From Nymphaea colorata (taxonomy: Eukaryota; Streptophyta; Magnoliopsida; Nymphaeales; Nymphaeaceae): a stretch of 64,000 nt of DNA. The stretch lies in NCBI RefSeq assembly GCF_008831285.2, contig NC_045150.1, forward strand, positions 11,203,868 through 11,267,867, read 5' to 3'. Below are positions 49,582-60,956 of the stretch, piece after piece. Each line of letters starts with the position of its first letter. The first letter of the stretch is position 1. Below the pieces are notes generated by a model. It had not been told where the DNA came from, ran no database searches, and was given only the letters and a program-made list of their open reading frames with translations. The position numbers were made by a program, and so were the translations under genes.

Positions 49582-50456
49582 CATGGAATATGCAGACCGA
49601 GCATATCTTAGAAGAATAGTTCACAAAGTGCAGCACGTAAAATTATGTATAAAAGTTATTTAAAAAAAAATCGAACGACAAGTTGTACTTTGACTTTGTA
49701 AAATTATCTTTACACGCGATACTTGATGAACCATTAATCAAATTGAATGGATGGCTTATAAATCAATTCACATAGTCATCATATTTACTCAGTGTACATA
49801 TTCAAAAAACATTTGGATTATATATATACCACTTGGGTCAGAGACAAGAACTAGACATAGTTGGAGGTTAAATGTGTTTTTGTATTCATCAAAATATTGA
49901 TGGCTATTGTAACATCAAAATTTAACATCAAAATATTGATACCAGAAGAATCAATACTTTTCATGAAAATAACTTGAGTTCAAACATGTTTCATGCCAAA
50001 TTAGTATTTGTAAAACTAGCACGTCCTTATTTGAACAGGAAATTAGGTGCTCTGGTATTTATCCGTGACCTAAGTGATTCATATATACATTCTCCCTATT
50101 GATACTATTATTTTTTCAACCATTTGTTAACAAAGAAAATAGAACATTAACTCTCTCTCTCGCTCGCCACTTGGGCTGTTCAAAACTTCTAAGTGTGAAG
50201 AATAGTATACTCAAACACTTGCCCGGGAACTACTCTGCGCCCTTCTATCTCGTTCCACTGCTCTAGAAACGTATTTGAAGAATTATACACAATACAAATT
50301 GCATACATTTTGAGACATCATTGTGCAGGAAAAGTTTCTCTATCTTAAAGAAACAAAACATAGCATTGGCATTTCATTTATTACGCATTCAGAGTGATAC
50401 ACATAGTGCTCAGTAAATTTTACTAACATGAACTAAATTTTTAGGTCAGATCTTAC

Positions 50457-50695
50457 CTTTGTTGATTTTCGCACTTGAGCTCCTTCAAGAAGAGCCCTAA
50501 TCCTAAAGCAATCGACCCTTAGCTTTGATTCACGCTATCCGAAGGAGGGGATCCGAAACTCTGATCTTCTTCTTCCCTTTGCCGAAAATGACCAGCCGAC
50601 TTCGCCGGAAGACCGCTGGAGTGTGAAAGTGAGGAGGAAATGAGAAAGAGAGAAAGAAAGGGGGTCGTTTCCTTCCTCCTTGGTGACAGAGGGAG
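50457..50695 (-). other. 5' leader exon of the FAR1-like gene
   Basis: On the minus strand a purine- and CT-rich leader ends in CAAAG followed by GTAAGATC, a strong donor at 50456. The intron to the coding exon is about 1.6-1.8 kb and contains a (TA)n run. The start is estimated from the TATA box about 30 bp upstream. Confidence 0.6.
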
Positions 50696-50722
50696 AAGAG
50701 GGGACTAAGATTTCTCTCTCTC

Positions 50723-50730
50723 TATATATA
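50723..50730 (-). promoter_or_regulatory. TATA box of the FAR1-like gene
   Basis: TATATATA, flanked by CCG on the 5' side and followed by GAGAGAG, stands about 30 bp before a typical leader. Position and orientation fit the leader exon at 50457-50695. No other promoter motif is clear. Confidence 0.5.
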
Positions 50731-51652
50731 CGGAGGGGTCGACCGAGACAATAAAAAAGAAGAAACTGTTTTTAGCAAACTATTTCCCGTCCATTGCAAC
50801 ATATTGAAAAACATCTCAATTTATGAGGTTTCTTACATTTTCGTATTGTACTTGAATTCGTCTCACTAGTTTTTTAATTATCGCTCGGTATTATACAATA
50901 TAAGGCTGATACATGTTTCTATTTTAAAATCAATTTAAAATATTTTAAACAATTTTTATATTTCAAAATAAAAAAACGGTATTATAAGTTGATATGTAAC
51001 AATATCTATCTGCCATATATAATGTTGAACATGCCTTGGATCAATCTATTTTTTGCTCAAATGCCGCATCAGCTGTTATTGGGGGCATATTAATTTTTTT
51101 TTCATTTAAAATATTTAAGTTAATGATAGTTAATGGAGTAATTAAATTATGAAAGCCGAAATGCTATTTCATGCTACCTCAATGAATTAAAACTTAATTT
51201 TCTGAATGACTTGTTAGGAGAATAGAATAGTCATTTGCTTTAATTTAAATGTCAAAAGTCGAAAAAAACCTAAAAATCCAATTGGTGTACAGAAATAAAT
51301 GACATAAATGTCCGGATGCTCAATGAGCCGAGCCAACTCCGGCTTGACTTGAACGCCTCGACTTAAGCTCAATTCATTCATTAAATGAATCAAGCTCGAG
51401 CTTAAATTAAAAATTGAGCTTGTAAACGAGTCAAGTTTGAGCTACACGAGCTAACTCGATTAAATTAGAGTACGTTTGTGTACAACAAATGGTGTTCAAT
51501 GAGTTGAGCCAAGTCCACTCATAAAATAGGCCTTGGGTCTAGTTTGGCCCCAGCAGAGCTGAACTGCATGAGTCCAATGGATTCAATTATTATCTTATTA
51601 TAAAGCTTGACTTCAGGTAAAGCCATGTCAGCTCCAAGCTGAAGTTGGAGGT

Positions 51653-51900
51653 AGACCTGGGCAAGGGGCCGGGTACCCATCGGGTACCCGGTACCCGACC
51701 CGGTCGGGTATCGGGCCGAGAAAACGGCCCGGTGGGCCGGTCCATTTATAATTAAAAAAATTAATTTATAATTTTTTTAAAATTAATAATATGTATTTTA
51801 TTATTAAAAATATATTTTTTATTACCAAACGGCCCAAACCCAGGACCTAGGATATTGGGCCGGGCCCGACGGGCAAACCTGGCCCAGCCCGTTGCCGAGG
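51653..51900. mobile_element. MITE-like element with GGGTACCCG-rich ends, flanked by a 13-bp direct repeat
   Basis: GC-rich ends (GACCTGGGCAAGGGGCCGGG on the left; CCCAGCCCGTTGCC on the right, which inverts to GGCAACGGGCTGGG) enclose an AT-rich core of about 100 bp. Inside are nested palindromes such as CGGGTACCCGGTACCCG. The direct repeat TGAAGTTGGAGGT stands at 51640-51652 and 51901-51913. Similar GGGCAACGGGCTGGG-ended elements are widespread hAT-type MITEs in plants, but the 13-bp flank is longer than their usual 8 bp. Confidence 0.6.
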
Positions 51901-52368
51901 TGAAGTTGGAGGTCAGTTAAGTTTTAATTCATGAGCTTAAACGAGCTAAAGCTTCGATGCAGTCTACTGAGTCGAGCTCAGGTTGACCTTGTAAAGCCTA
52001 ATTCAAGCTCTATATGAGCCAAGTCAAGCTCGAGCCAAGCGGCATATGAAATCAGCCAAGAGCTCGGCTCATGTACTGCTCTATATGCATGAACTCTGTT
52101 ATGCATGTACATGGATCGGGTATATACAACTATTAATACCGTTTTAAATCCGTCTACTCCATCTAGCAAAGAAATTTGGATCTGATTCTTAATCTGATAG
52201 AGATTTATATCCAAATCTAAATTCGAGTATGATATACAATTGGGATTTGATAGAGATTCAACATGGTTACGTAAACATGTTTGGATCTTATACTGGTTTT
52301 GATCTAAATCAGTTTCAAAAAATCAACACATGATGCTCTTGAACTGGCCACATAATCAAATTGGTTTG

Positions 52369-52786
52369 TAGGGATGTCAATATATCCAAATTGAATCAGA
52401 TATCCGATCGAATAGATCCGAAAAAATCATATATGGAAAAAAAAAATTTAATATCCGATTAAGAAATCGGATCGGATTCGAAACCAGACATACATAAATA
52501 TCCGAACGGATTTGGAAATGGATTCAAATCGGATTCATTTTTAGACAAATATCTTGTATTAATGCTATTAAAATTTGAAAATTGGCAAAATCCGGTTCAA
52601 AATTTGGATTCATATATAAATATAAAAATCAGATTCAGATTGTAAAATCAGATTTCAGATCTGGATTCAGATATAACTTTGCTTTATTCGAATTCAAATT
52701 CGAATTTGAATCCGAATATGTGAATATCTGAAAAAGTGGATATGGTTAAGGATACAACCGATCGCATTTGACCGTTAGCATCACTA
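52369..52786. mobile_element. 418-bp hAT-type MITE with perfect 8-bp target-site duplication
   Basis: The left end is TAGGGATGTCAA. The right end TTAGCATCACTA inverts to TAGTGATGCTAA. The 8-bp direct repeat TTGGTTTG lies exactly outside both ends (52361-52368 and 52787-52794). TAGGG ends and 8-bp duplications mark hAT insertions. The interior repeats ATATCCGAT and CGGATTCGAA-type words and matches 12278-12710 over most of its length. No ORF. Confidence 0.85.
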
Positions 52787-52796
52787 TTGGTTTGCC

Positions 52797-52990
52797 ACTA
52801 GCCGGGTGGGCTAGCAAGGCAGGTGAGAGCTTGATCGTTAGTTTGATTTTTTGTGGGTGCTACTCTTTTAAACTGCAAATGATGACGCAGAGTATACGTA
52901 GTTGATGGGTGTACCATAGATCTACCTAAGTTTCGAAACAGCTTTGGACCCCAGGGGTGGGGAAAGATGGAAAGGGGCTTCAGCCCTTCT
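52797..52990. repeat. SINE-like dispersed repeat, copy C
   Basis: AAACTGCAAATGATGACGC, GTAGTTGATGGGTGTACC, TAGATCTACCTAAG and TTTCGAAACAGC follow the order seen at 33630 and 34640. It starts right after the target duplication of the neighbouring MITE. RNA polymerase III boxes are not convincing here. Confidence 0.35.
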
Positions 52991-53882
52991 TTGGAGCGGC
53001 TTTCATACACCCAAATTATAGAGGAGATCCACTCAACCATAACAACATTTTTAGTACTGTTTAATTACTTGGATAAAAAATCTGAATAATTTTTTTCACT
53101 AAAACTACGCTTTGTTTTCACATTCGGTTAACTACTAGTCTTCTTTGTCTTTGTCTAAATTCATCAAGCATCCTCCACGGCTTCATAAACCGCCAGCTGA
53201 TGGGTGAGAATCCAACACGAATGTGTTTGCTGTTTGTGGCTCTGAGATATGCAGCAATCTCTAAAAACCGAGGACATTTAATCCATGGATCTAAAGTCTG
53301 ACCCTCGACTAAAATCCACGTGTTTTTCACATGAAATCAGAACGGATATTAGATCCACGCTGCGCAGATCTCCTGTTTGTTTAAGTAGTGGATCTCATCT
53401 GGCACGGATTTAAGATCAGCCTTGTGTTTTGAGGCTCTAGGCCATCAAACACTACCCTGTTAATCCTCTCTTTATTCTCATTTTCTCTCACAGAGAAGAC
53501 AATGGCTATTGACAAGAACTCTTTTGGCCTTTCAAGAAAAGGTTATTACAGAAAAATGAGGGGTGGATGAAAACAAAACTTGTGCTTAAGGTCCCGTTCC
53601 ATGGCATATAAAAATTTGGAATGGTAAATATACCGTGGAAACAAATACATGGTAAAAAGTGGACCTCAAGATTCAACTTTTTTGGAAGGTAAAATTACCC
53701 TAATCGCAAGGTAATTTTTCTTGTGTTTGAAATGAAAGTGAAAAGCCGTACAAAAGCAACAAGTTTTTCTGGATGCACAGTAAAATCCTTGTGCATCAAA
53801 TAATGCTAAATGGTAGTTTTTGGTATGTAACAAGTCTGCGAATAATGTTGCAATAAAGGACAGCCTAAGTTTCTTTCCAAAG

Positions 53883-54080
53883 GGATTGGCGCAATGGTCA
53901 GACGGAGACCAATAGATGGTTGTTTCTTGTTTCGAACCTCTATAGCATTAAACCTCTGTACTACAAAGAAGGGGTCACCAACATATAAACTGAAGCATGG
54001 CAGAGGCAACACTCTGATGTACCAAAAGCAGACCATGTACCTTAGGAAAATAAGAGGTTGGATAAAAGGTTTGACCTTCT
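53883..54080 (+). mobile_element. tRNA-derived SINE
   Basis: The 5' part has an A box (TTGGCGCAATGG, about 53886-53897) and, about 32 bp further, a B box (GTTTCGAACC, 53929-53938), the spacing and words of an internal RNA polymerase III promoter. A non-tRNA body of about 140 bp follows. The 3' end and target duplication are not clear. It is not a tRNA gene, because no cloverleaf can be drawn. Confidence 0.65.
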
Positions 54081-54749
54081 AACAGGCCGTGGGAAACCCA
54101 CCCAGCTCACTCAGATACCCCAAGTTTCACTTCATGGTCATATATTGTGTTAATTATATTGGAGCTTCAAAATTACCAATGGAAACCTACATGTTGTTTG
54201 GCTTATTATTCAATCTGAAATGTATCCAAAACCTGCTAGATGATGAGGTTTTGAGGGATGAAGTTGTTCAAGTAAACCATGATCATAAATGTCGCTTTTG
54301 CATTTTAAACAGCAATGGTTTTCTTAGATATAATAAGGCTAGATTGAAAAAAATATGGTAAATTTGCAAAAATTTTAAAACCGTAAAAATTAAAGAAAAA
54401 TAAAATAAACTAGAACTGAATAACATAATATCAAAAATTAAGTATATAAGTGACAAATAAAAATTAAACAATAGAAACAAGCAGTTTGACATTAAAAAAC
54501 ATGAAAAAAACTAAAATAAAGACCTTTTTTCTTTTGGTGTCTTTTTACTGCTTGTTTCAACTGACTTATTTTTTGTGTTTTTGACTATGAATTAAACGTA
54601 AAAGGCAGTTCATATTCTTTAATTACACCTTAATCTCAGGTTATCAAGTTGCATATATAAGTTGCATAAGATCAATCATGAGAACCTTTTCAACCTTGCA
54701 TGATCTACCTTTTGTTTTAAACCGCATTCCATCTACCAAGACTGCCTTT

Positions 54750-54859
54750 AATGCACAATAGATATGTGTCATGCACATGGACTTCTACACAATGCAAAAG
54801 TAGGAATGCACAACAGATATGTGTCATGCACATGGACCTCTGCACAATGCAAAAGTGTA
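54750..54859. repeat. Two-copy tandem duplication, 55-bp period
   Basis: ATGCACAA[T/C]AGATATGTGTC, CATGCACATGGAC and CACAATGCAAAAGT repeat with a 55-bp offset and a few changes. Confidence 0.93.
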
Positions 54860-55356
54860 CAAGCCTGTGCATATAACTAGCTTCGTTGCTCAAGACGTCG
54901 GTTCGAGGTATTTTGCCCAAACCAGTAGTGGAGCTACTGTGTGTTGCCAGCTATTGAAATCTTCCATAGTGATTAAGCTGGACCTAGGTTCAGATAGGTC
55001 CAGCCGCATGTGGTGCTCACACCAGACCAGAGTCAGTACTCTACAATCACTCATTGTCTTTAAGTGAGAGATAGGTTTGTGCCCCTCAACCAAAATTTTC
55101 TAGTTCCGCCAAGTGCAGACATGCCATCTTGACTTTTTTGATCCCCCAAACCTTGTTTCTTTCCTGCCTTGCCATTGGCTTGGTTTTGTTGTTTTCGTGT
55201 TGATTGTTTGGAGATCTCCAATAAGGAAGAGTATGTTAAACTACTGAAACCAAATTGTCAACATAACTTCAGAATTCATCTCTTTTTGCAAGGACAATGG
55301 ATAAGAAGAATATTGTGTTTTTAAAATACATGTTCTTAAGCCACATCTTTGAAGAG

Positions 55357-55522
55357 CAGGGGCGGAGCCAGGGAGCCGGCAGGGGCCATGGTGTTCCCCT
55401 CAAATTTCACTTATCCCATATAAAAATTTTGAAAATTATATTTCAGCTTCCATTAAAATTTTGAAATCATAGTTCCCCTTCCACCCCTACCCAAAATAAA
55501 AAAAATTCTGGCTCCACCATGA
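55357..55522. mobile_element. MITE of the GGGGCGGAGCCAG family
   Basis: It starts CAGGGGCGGAGCCAGGGAG and ends CTGGCTCCACCATG. The core shares CATATAAAAATTTTGAAAA-type sequence with 10817-11007 and 57348-57534. No target-site duplication is visible, so the ends may have eroded. Confidence 0.6.
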
Positions 55523-55921
55523 CTATACACATAGTATGATTATATTCATCATTTGATTAATATTGAAACTGGGAACATTATGTATCATTACTAATCTTTC
55601 TTAAAACAAAAATAAGATGTTCTTAAGATGTGTTTCAAAAACAGAATGTTTTTCTTATTAAAACACTTTCTACATGTATGCACTACCCAATATCTTTTGG
55701 AGAGCAAAAGAAGGTACTCTGTTACTTGATCTGAGTATTGAACAAAGTGACAACAATGAATCGGACCTACTTCTGTTTCTTGACACTTTTTTGAAAAAAA
55801 CGTACGTTTGTGTCCACAATCGAATTCTTATCAAAGAAGGAAGCCATATGCGTCTCAGTACATGGTTTCCAAATATAACCAATAATGAGGAATTTGGTGG
55901 GATCTGAGGCTTCTTCAGACT

Positions 55922-55923
<2 letters not shown>

Positions 55924-55971
<48 letters not shown>
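55924..55971. repeat. (TA)n microsatellite
   Basis: About 24 TA units. Confidence 0.98.
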
Positions 55972-55973
<2 letters not shown>

Positions 55974-56100
55974 CATCACCACCCTATACATTGCATCAGA
56001 TGGCAGCTGTATGGCTGAACGATCTAAGGTTGTATCTATAGGTAGGATTTGTGAATTCTTCAGTTTGTGTCGAGAAATCCTCTGACCTCACTACACACAC

Positions 56101-56116
56101 ATATATATACATATAT

Positions 56117-56159
<43 letters not shown>

Positions 56160-56196
56160 AGAGAGAAAGAGAGAGAGAGAGGGCGAGAGAGGGAGA
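56101..56196. repeat. Short (TA) then long (GA)n/(G)n tract
   Basis: ATATATATACATATATAGGG passes into GA repeats with an internal run of G, again TA followed by GA on this strand. Confidence 0.95.
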
Positions 56197-57229
56197 AGTG
56201 TAATCACACAGCTATCATGAGAGTAGAAGTTCATCTCCTTTCATCTCTACAGTCTATGGCTGCTTTGCATAGCACAATGTATCCATCTTAAAATATTGTT
56301 TCTGTCTCATTTGGTGCAAAGACGAAGACATAAAAGAATTGATCTAGTGATCTTTTATCGCGGCCGACCAGCTAGCTGACGAATTCACAGAGAGAGAAAG
56401 AGAGAGGATATGGTTGTTTATGAGAATAGAGCTAACCCCCAAAACAACAGGCAGTATCCATTAAAAGGATACAGTTGATGTGGTTGCTTATTATTTTAAT
56501 GGAATTGCACCACTAGAAAGCTTCTTGCTGTTGCACCAACAACAGGAAGAATGAACCAGAAACCACCAACTCATCATCTATAATGATCTATGCATTCTGC
56601 CATCCAAATTAAAGTAGCCAAAAAAACAAAAGAAAATTCAATTGTCATTTCCAAACCTGCTTTTTTCCTATAATTTCAGAAAAGAAACCACCTCAAGAGC
56701 TGCTTTTTTCATCAAAATTGTCAACTAAAGGGTTTCAAGTGACCTCTGGAAGAGAAAACATTAGCTGCAATTTTTTTCAACGTTGCTTTTTATCAATAAG
56801 TTACATTCCTACTCAATTAAGTGATATATTAAAAATGGATAAGAGTAAGACTACATTTAAGAGCTGATAATATAGAGAAAGAAATTTCCTTTATCCTTTT
56901 CCATTTTTCCAAATTGAAGAGGAGATTACTTCATGCCTTTACTTGACAGTTTCTATGAAAAGTTTGACTCTTCTTAAAAAAAAAAAAAATTAAAACAGAA
57001 GTGAATTCTTTTGTAAAGTTATAAATAAAAAGAAATACTTTAAGAAAAATAAGAAATCATATTTAAACAAGGCATCGGCTGCATTAACGGGGCACAAACC
57101 AACTTGCTACACACCTACCAACTAAATCACACTAGATATGAAAGAGAAAAGTGCTTACTTTGCTCAATTTGGCGTGCTCTAGTGAAACATAAGGAAATCC
57201 TTGATAAACTAACATAGACACTTCATGTT

Positions 57230-57231
<2 letters not shown>

Positions 57232-57305
<74 letters not shown>

Positions 57306-57326
57306 ATATATATATATATATATATA
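57232..57326. repeat. Compound microsatellite (CT)n(TA)n
   Basis: About 15 CT units joined to more than 30 TA units, with one C interruption. It directly precedes the MITE at 57348. Confidence 0.97.
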
Positions 57327-57347
57327 AAGTGTGTGTATGTGTGTGTG

Positions 57348-57534
57348 TAGGGGCAGAGCTAGGGGAGGTCGCAGGGACCTTGGTACGTCCCTCAAAAATA
57401 AAAAATTATATGTAAATTTAAAAAAAATTCATTTATCTTATATAAAAATTTTGAAAAATGATATTTCGGTCTCTGTCAATATTTAAAAACATTAATTCAG
57501 CACCCCTCATGAAAAATTTCTGTCTCTGCCCCTA
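57348..57534. mobile_element. 187-bp MITE of the GGGGCGGAGCCAG family
   Basis: The ends are TAGGGGCAGAGCTAG and, inverted from the right, TAGGGGCAGAGACAG. The core TTATATGTAAATTTAAAAAA, then CTTATATAAAAATTTTGAAA, is nearly the same as in 10817-11007. The flanks TGTGTGTG and TGTATGTT are only partly alike. Confidence 0.7.
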
Positions 57535-58408
57535 TGTATGTTTAAATCTACTGCTAAATGACCAAAAATTAATAATTTGTCAGTAGGAAACAATTGTCGC
57601 ATGAGCATTAGGAATGGTTTATTGTGCAATAACGATTAATGGTGGTTTTAGTGATAGATTTTTAATTAAATTTTATTCATTTGCAGGCTATATCAGACAT
57701 AAAGATGTGCGCAAAATCTCAAAAGCTACCTTACAAAAGAATTATCATGAAAAGCAGATGTGCAAATCAAATGTTATACGAGATCAAAAATCAACATTTT
57801 ACTTCTTTTGAAAATCAACACATGAACACATCGGAGTTCCACGATTTTGCATTAATTTTGACAATGGTTTGCAAAAGCGACCCGCCTTATGGACAGCCAA
57901 ATTCATGATAATTACTGCTTAAACAAACAATGGGTTTTGTATCCGCCTTATCACATATTCGAGGGGATCTCAAATCCATTCTGCATGAAGCAAACAGTCA
58001 ATCTTTTTTTTTTCTTTTTTCTTTTCAGGAGGAACAGGATATAACGAGGGGGCTTTGGACCTTAAATCCGTAGATCTGAGATCGTGGTTCAGTTCAAATT
58101 TTTTAATTTCATAAATTTATTTGGCAATCGATCATTTTCAAATCTTTCACTTGAAAACAAAAAATAAAATGTTGATTTGAAGAGTGGGAATAAAAAGTTG
58201 CATATTTTGAAGAACATTCGAATATTCCATATTGGACCCTTTTTTACTTGGCTGCAAGAACTTAATCAACACGCAGAGATAGGATAAAAAAAAGATCATA
58301 AACGTCAACAAGTGATCAGCAAAATAATTGAAACCGCCTGATGTGAATGATCGGAATAGCTTTTATATATCCCTTTCATGCCAACCCTCCCTAACGCAGT
58401 CCTTTTTC

Positions 58409-58510
<102 letters not shown>

Positions 58511-59653
58511 TTTGGTATTGTGATGTAAGTTGTTTGACTTGATCAAGTGGGGGAGATGTAGATGTTTTGAACAATTAAGAACTTAGGTAGGCTGGTAAAA
58601 CTTGAATCGATTATGTTCTTGTGTTCCTTTGTGGAATTATATTCTAATTGTGTATTTTGGCAGAAAAGAAAAATATATTTTTTGTGTTTCTGTTTGAATT
58701 TTGAAGTGGTCACTATCAAGTTTTAGTGTGTTTTAATTTGTTTTAATTTTAAACCGTAAAAGGTCTTGTTTTGTGAATCCAAGGGGTGGGCACAAAGGGG
58801 CAGTGATCTCACTTAGGGCTGTGGAATGAACTTCTCTCTCTTAAAAAAAAAAAAAAAAAAGAGTTCGTGTTGATTTCTAGATTTCAAAATGATTGGATAT
58901 TTTAAAGCTAATGGGTTGTGGAGATGGATGAACGGAGCAATGTCGATAGAATGGATTTGTCCATTGAAGCAAAATTTGAGTTAAAGAAATAGAATTGAGT
59001 TTGGATTTAAGAAATGACATATGATCGAATTAGAATTGAGCTTTGAGTAAGCATTTGGCCGTATTAGCATTCAGATTCATTTGACATACATATTTTACAT
59101 TCAATATCAATACATTCTCAAGGCTGGTTTTAGTATATCTCACAGATTTGGTTGTATATTAGAAACTCAAACTCAACTTTATATATATATATAGTGAATG
59201 ATGACTTGGTTATTCGGAGTCACTCAACCATTTAACAGGTACCCTTGATTTGATTTGATTTGATGTAGATAAATAGTTGAAAAAAAATATATATAAAAAA
59301 GATAAAAATAAATATTAAATGACAAAAATACTCATCATTTTTTTCCACAAACACATTCGTATTTGAACCAAATTTGAACCCACGTGATTAAATTTTGACA
59401 TTTTAATTTTTTTTATCTATTTTGTGAAATATACAACTGTATACAAATTAAGTAAAATAGAAAAACGTAATTGCGTAACACATAAATTGACTTGAAAAAA
59501 AAAAAGTCCGCAAAATTAATTGACAGTATGGATGAACGCGTTTCGCATATAAGAAAGATGCACATTTATACACAACCAGTCTAACTGATATGGGTGCAGA
59601 TGTGACAGCATGGGTTGTAGATATGAAAAATTTAAAACGACATGCAATACATA

Positions 59654-59657
<4 letters not shown>

Positions 59658-59707
<50 letters not shown>
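59658..59707. repeat. (TA)n microsatellite
   Basis: About 25 TA units. Confidence 0.98.
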
Positions 59708-59712
<5 letters not shown>

Positions 59713-60208
59713 CCATGGTTAATAATTTGCAATAGTACAAAAATCAAGAAAAATATTTTTGCAGATTTATCATAATCTATTGTACTTGGAAAAGTATATG
59801 CCTAAACAAACAGCTGGAATTTTGATGTGTCCGAAATTCAAATTATATCGGTATTTCATCCAAGATAGTGTTTTATGTAACTTAACAATTTAAAAATAAA
59901 AATAAATGCACATAAATTTGTACATACATAGGAAAATTAAAATATGCTGACTATCCCATATTACCTGTTGATTAAATATTTGGAAATCATGGCTAAATGT
60001 TGTATAAAGTTATAAACCACTACTAAACGCATTATAAACTATTGCAAGTGTTTTAGTCATATTATATTTTTTATAATAGTTTTAAATATTTTGCTATCCG
60101 GAAACATTTAGTAAATGGTTTAATTCAATAGTTATATATATATAAATGTAAGTTCTAATGACACTGCAAATGAGTTGGGTGGTTTTAAATAACCAAGTCA
60201 TCAGCATA

Positions 60209-60239
<31 letters not shown>

Positions 60240-60735
60240 ATGACCTTTTGTTATTATGGTTGGATATAAAGTAACTTCTAGATAATGTACTTTATAAACA
60301 ACATATCGCTGTATAAAAATCTGGCGACAGGAAACGATATTCTAAAAATATGCCGATCTTGCGAGAGAAGACGATATTCTGAAAATATGCCGTTACCTTT
60401 AAGGCTGTAACTATAATCGTAACGCTGCTGTCACTATTTGTGACCAAGCATCCGTGAAATGATAAAGGAAAACAGCAATCTAGAGAGAGAGGGAAAGAGA
60501 AGAGAAGGCATTTGCCCAAAGGACACGGCACCAATGAGGATGCACATGTTCGTTATGGTGTACGTTGTGGGTGGTTTCTAGAGGGAGAGGGAAGGGAGAG
60601 AGACTGTGTCGTCGTCTTCTTTATGTGGACCAGGTACCCACCACCACCAGCACCACCATGTCAGAATAAAAACCCGTCAACGTACTCACTTTATTTGCCA
60701 ATTAATCCGAACTAGGGAGAGAGAGAGAGAGAGAG

Positions 60736-60916
60736 ATGGGGCTGAGTGGAGGAGAAGACGAAGAAGAAGAGAGGCTTTCCAGAATGGTCCATGACTTCAT
60801 CGAATCAGAAACAGCTCCCTCCTCTTCCTCCTCTCTAGCTTCCCTATCCCGCCACCATCAAGATGACACCATCCTTTCTTTAGAGGTCCAATTCTTCTTC
60901 TACTCTCACCCTTGCT

Positions 60917-60956
<40 letters not shown>

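Noticed and set aside
53886-53960. Possible tRNA gene
   Set aside because: A and B boxes are present but the acceptor stem and anticodon arm do not pair. A SINE fits better.
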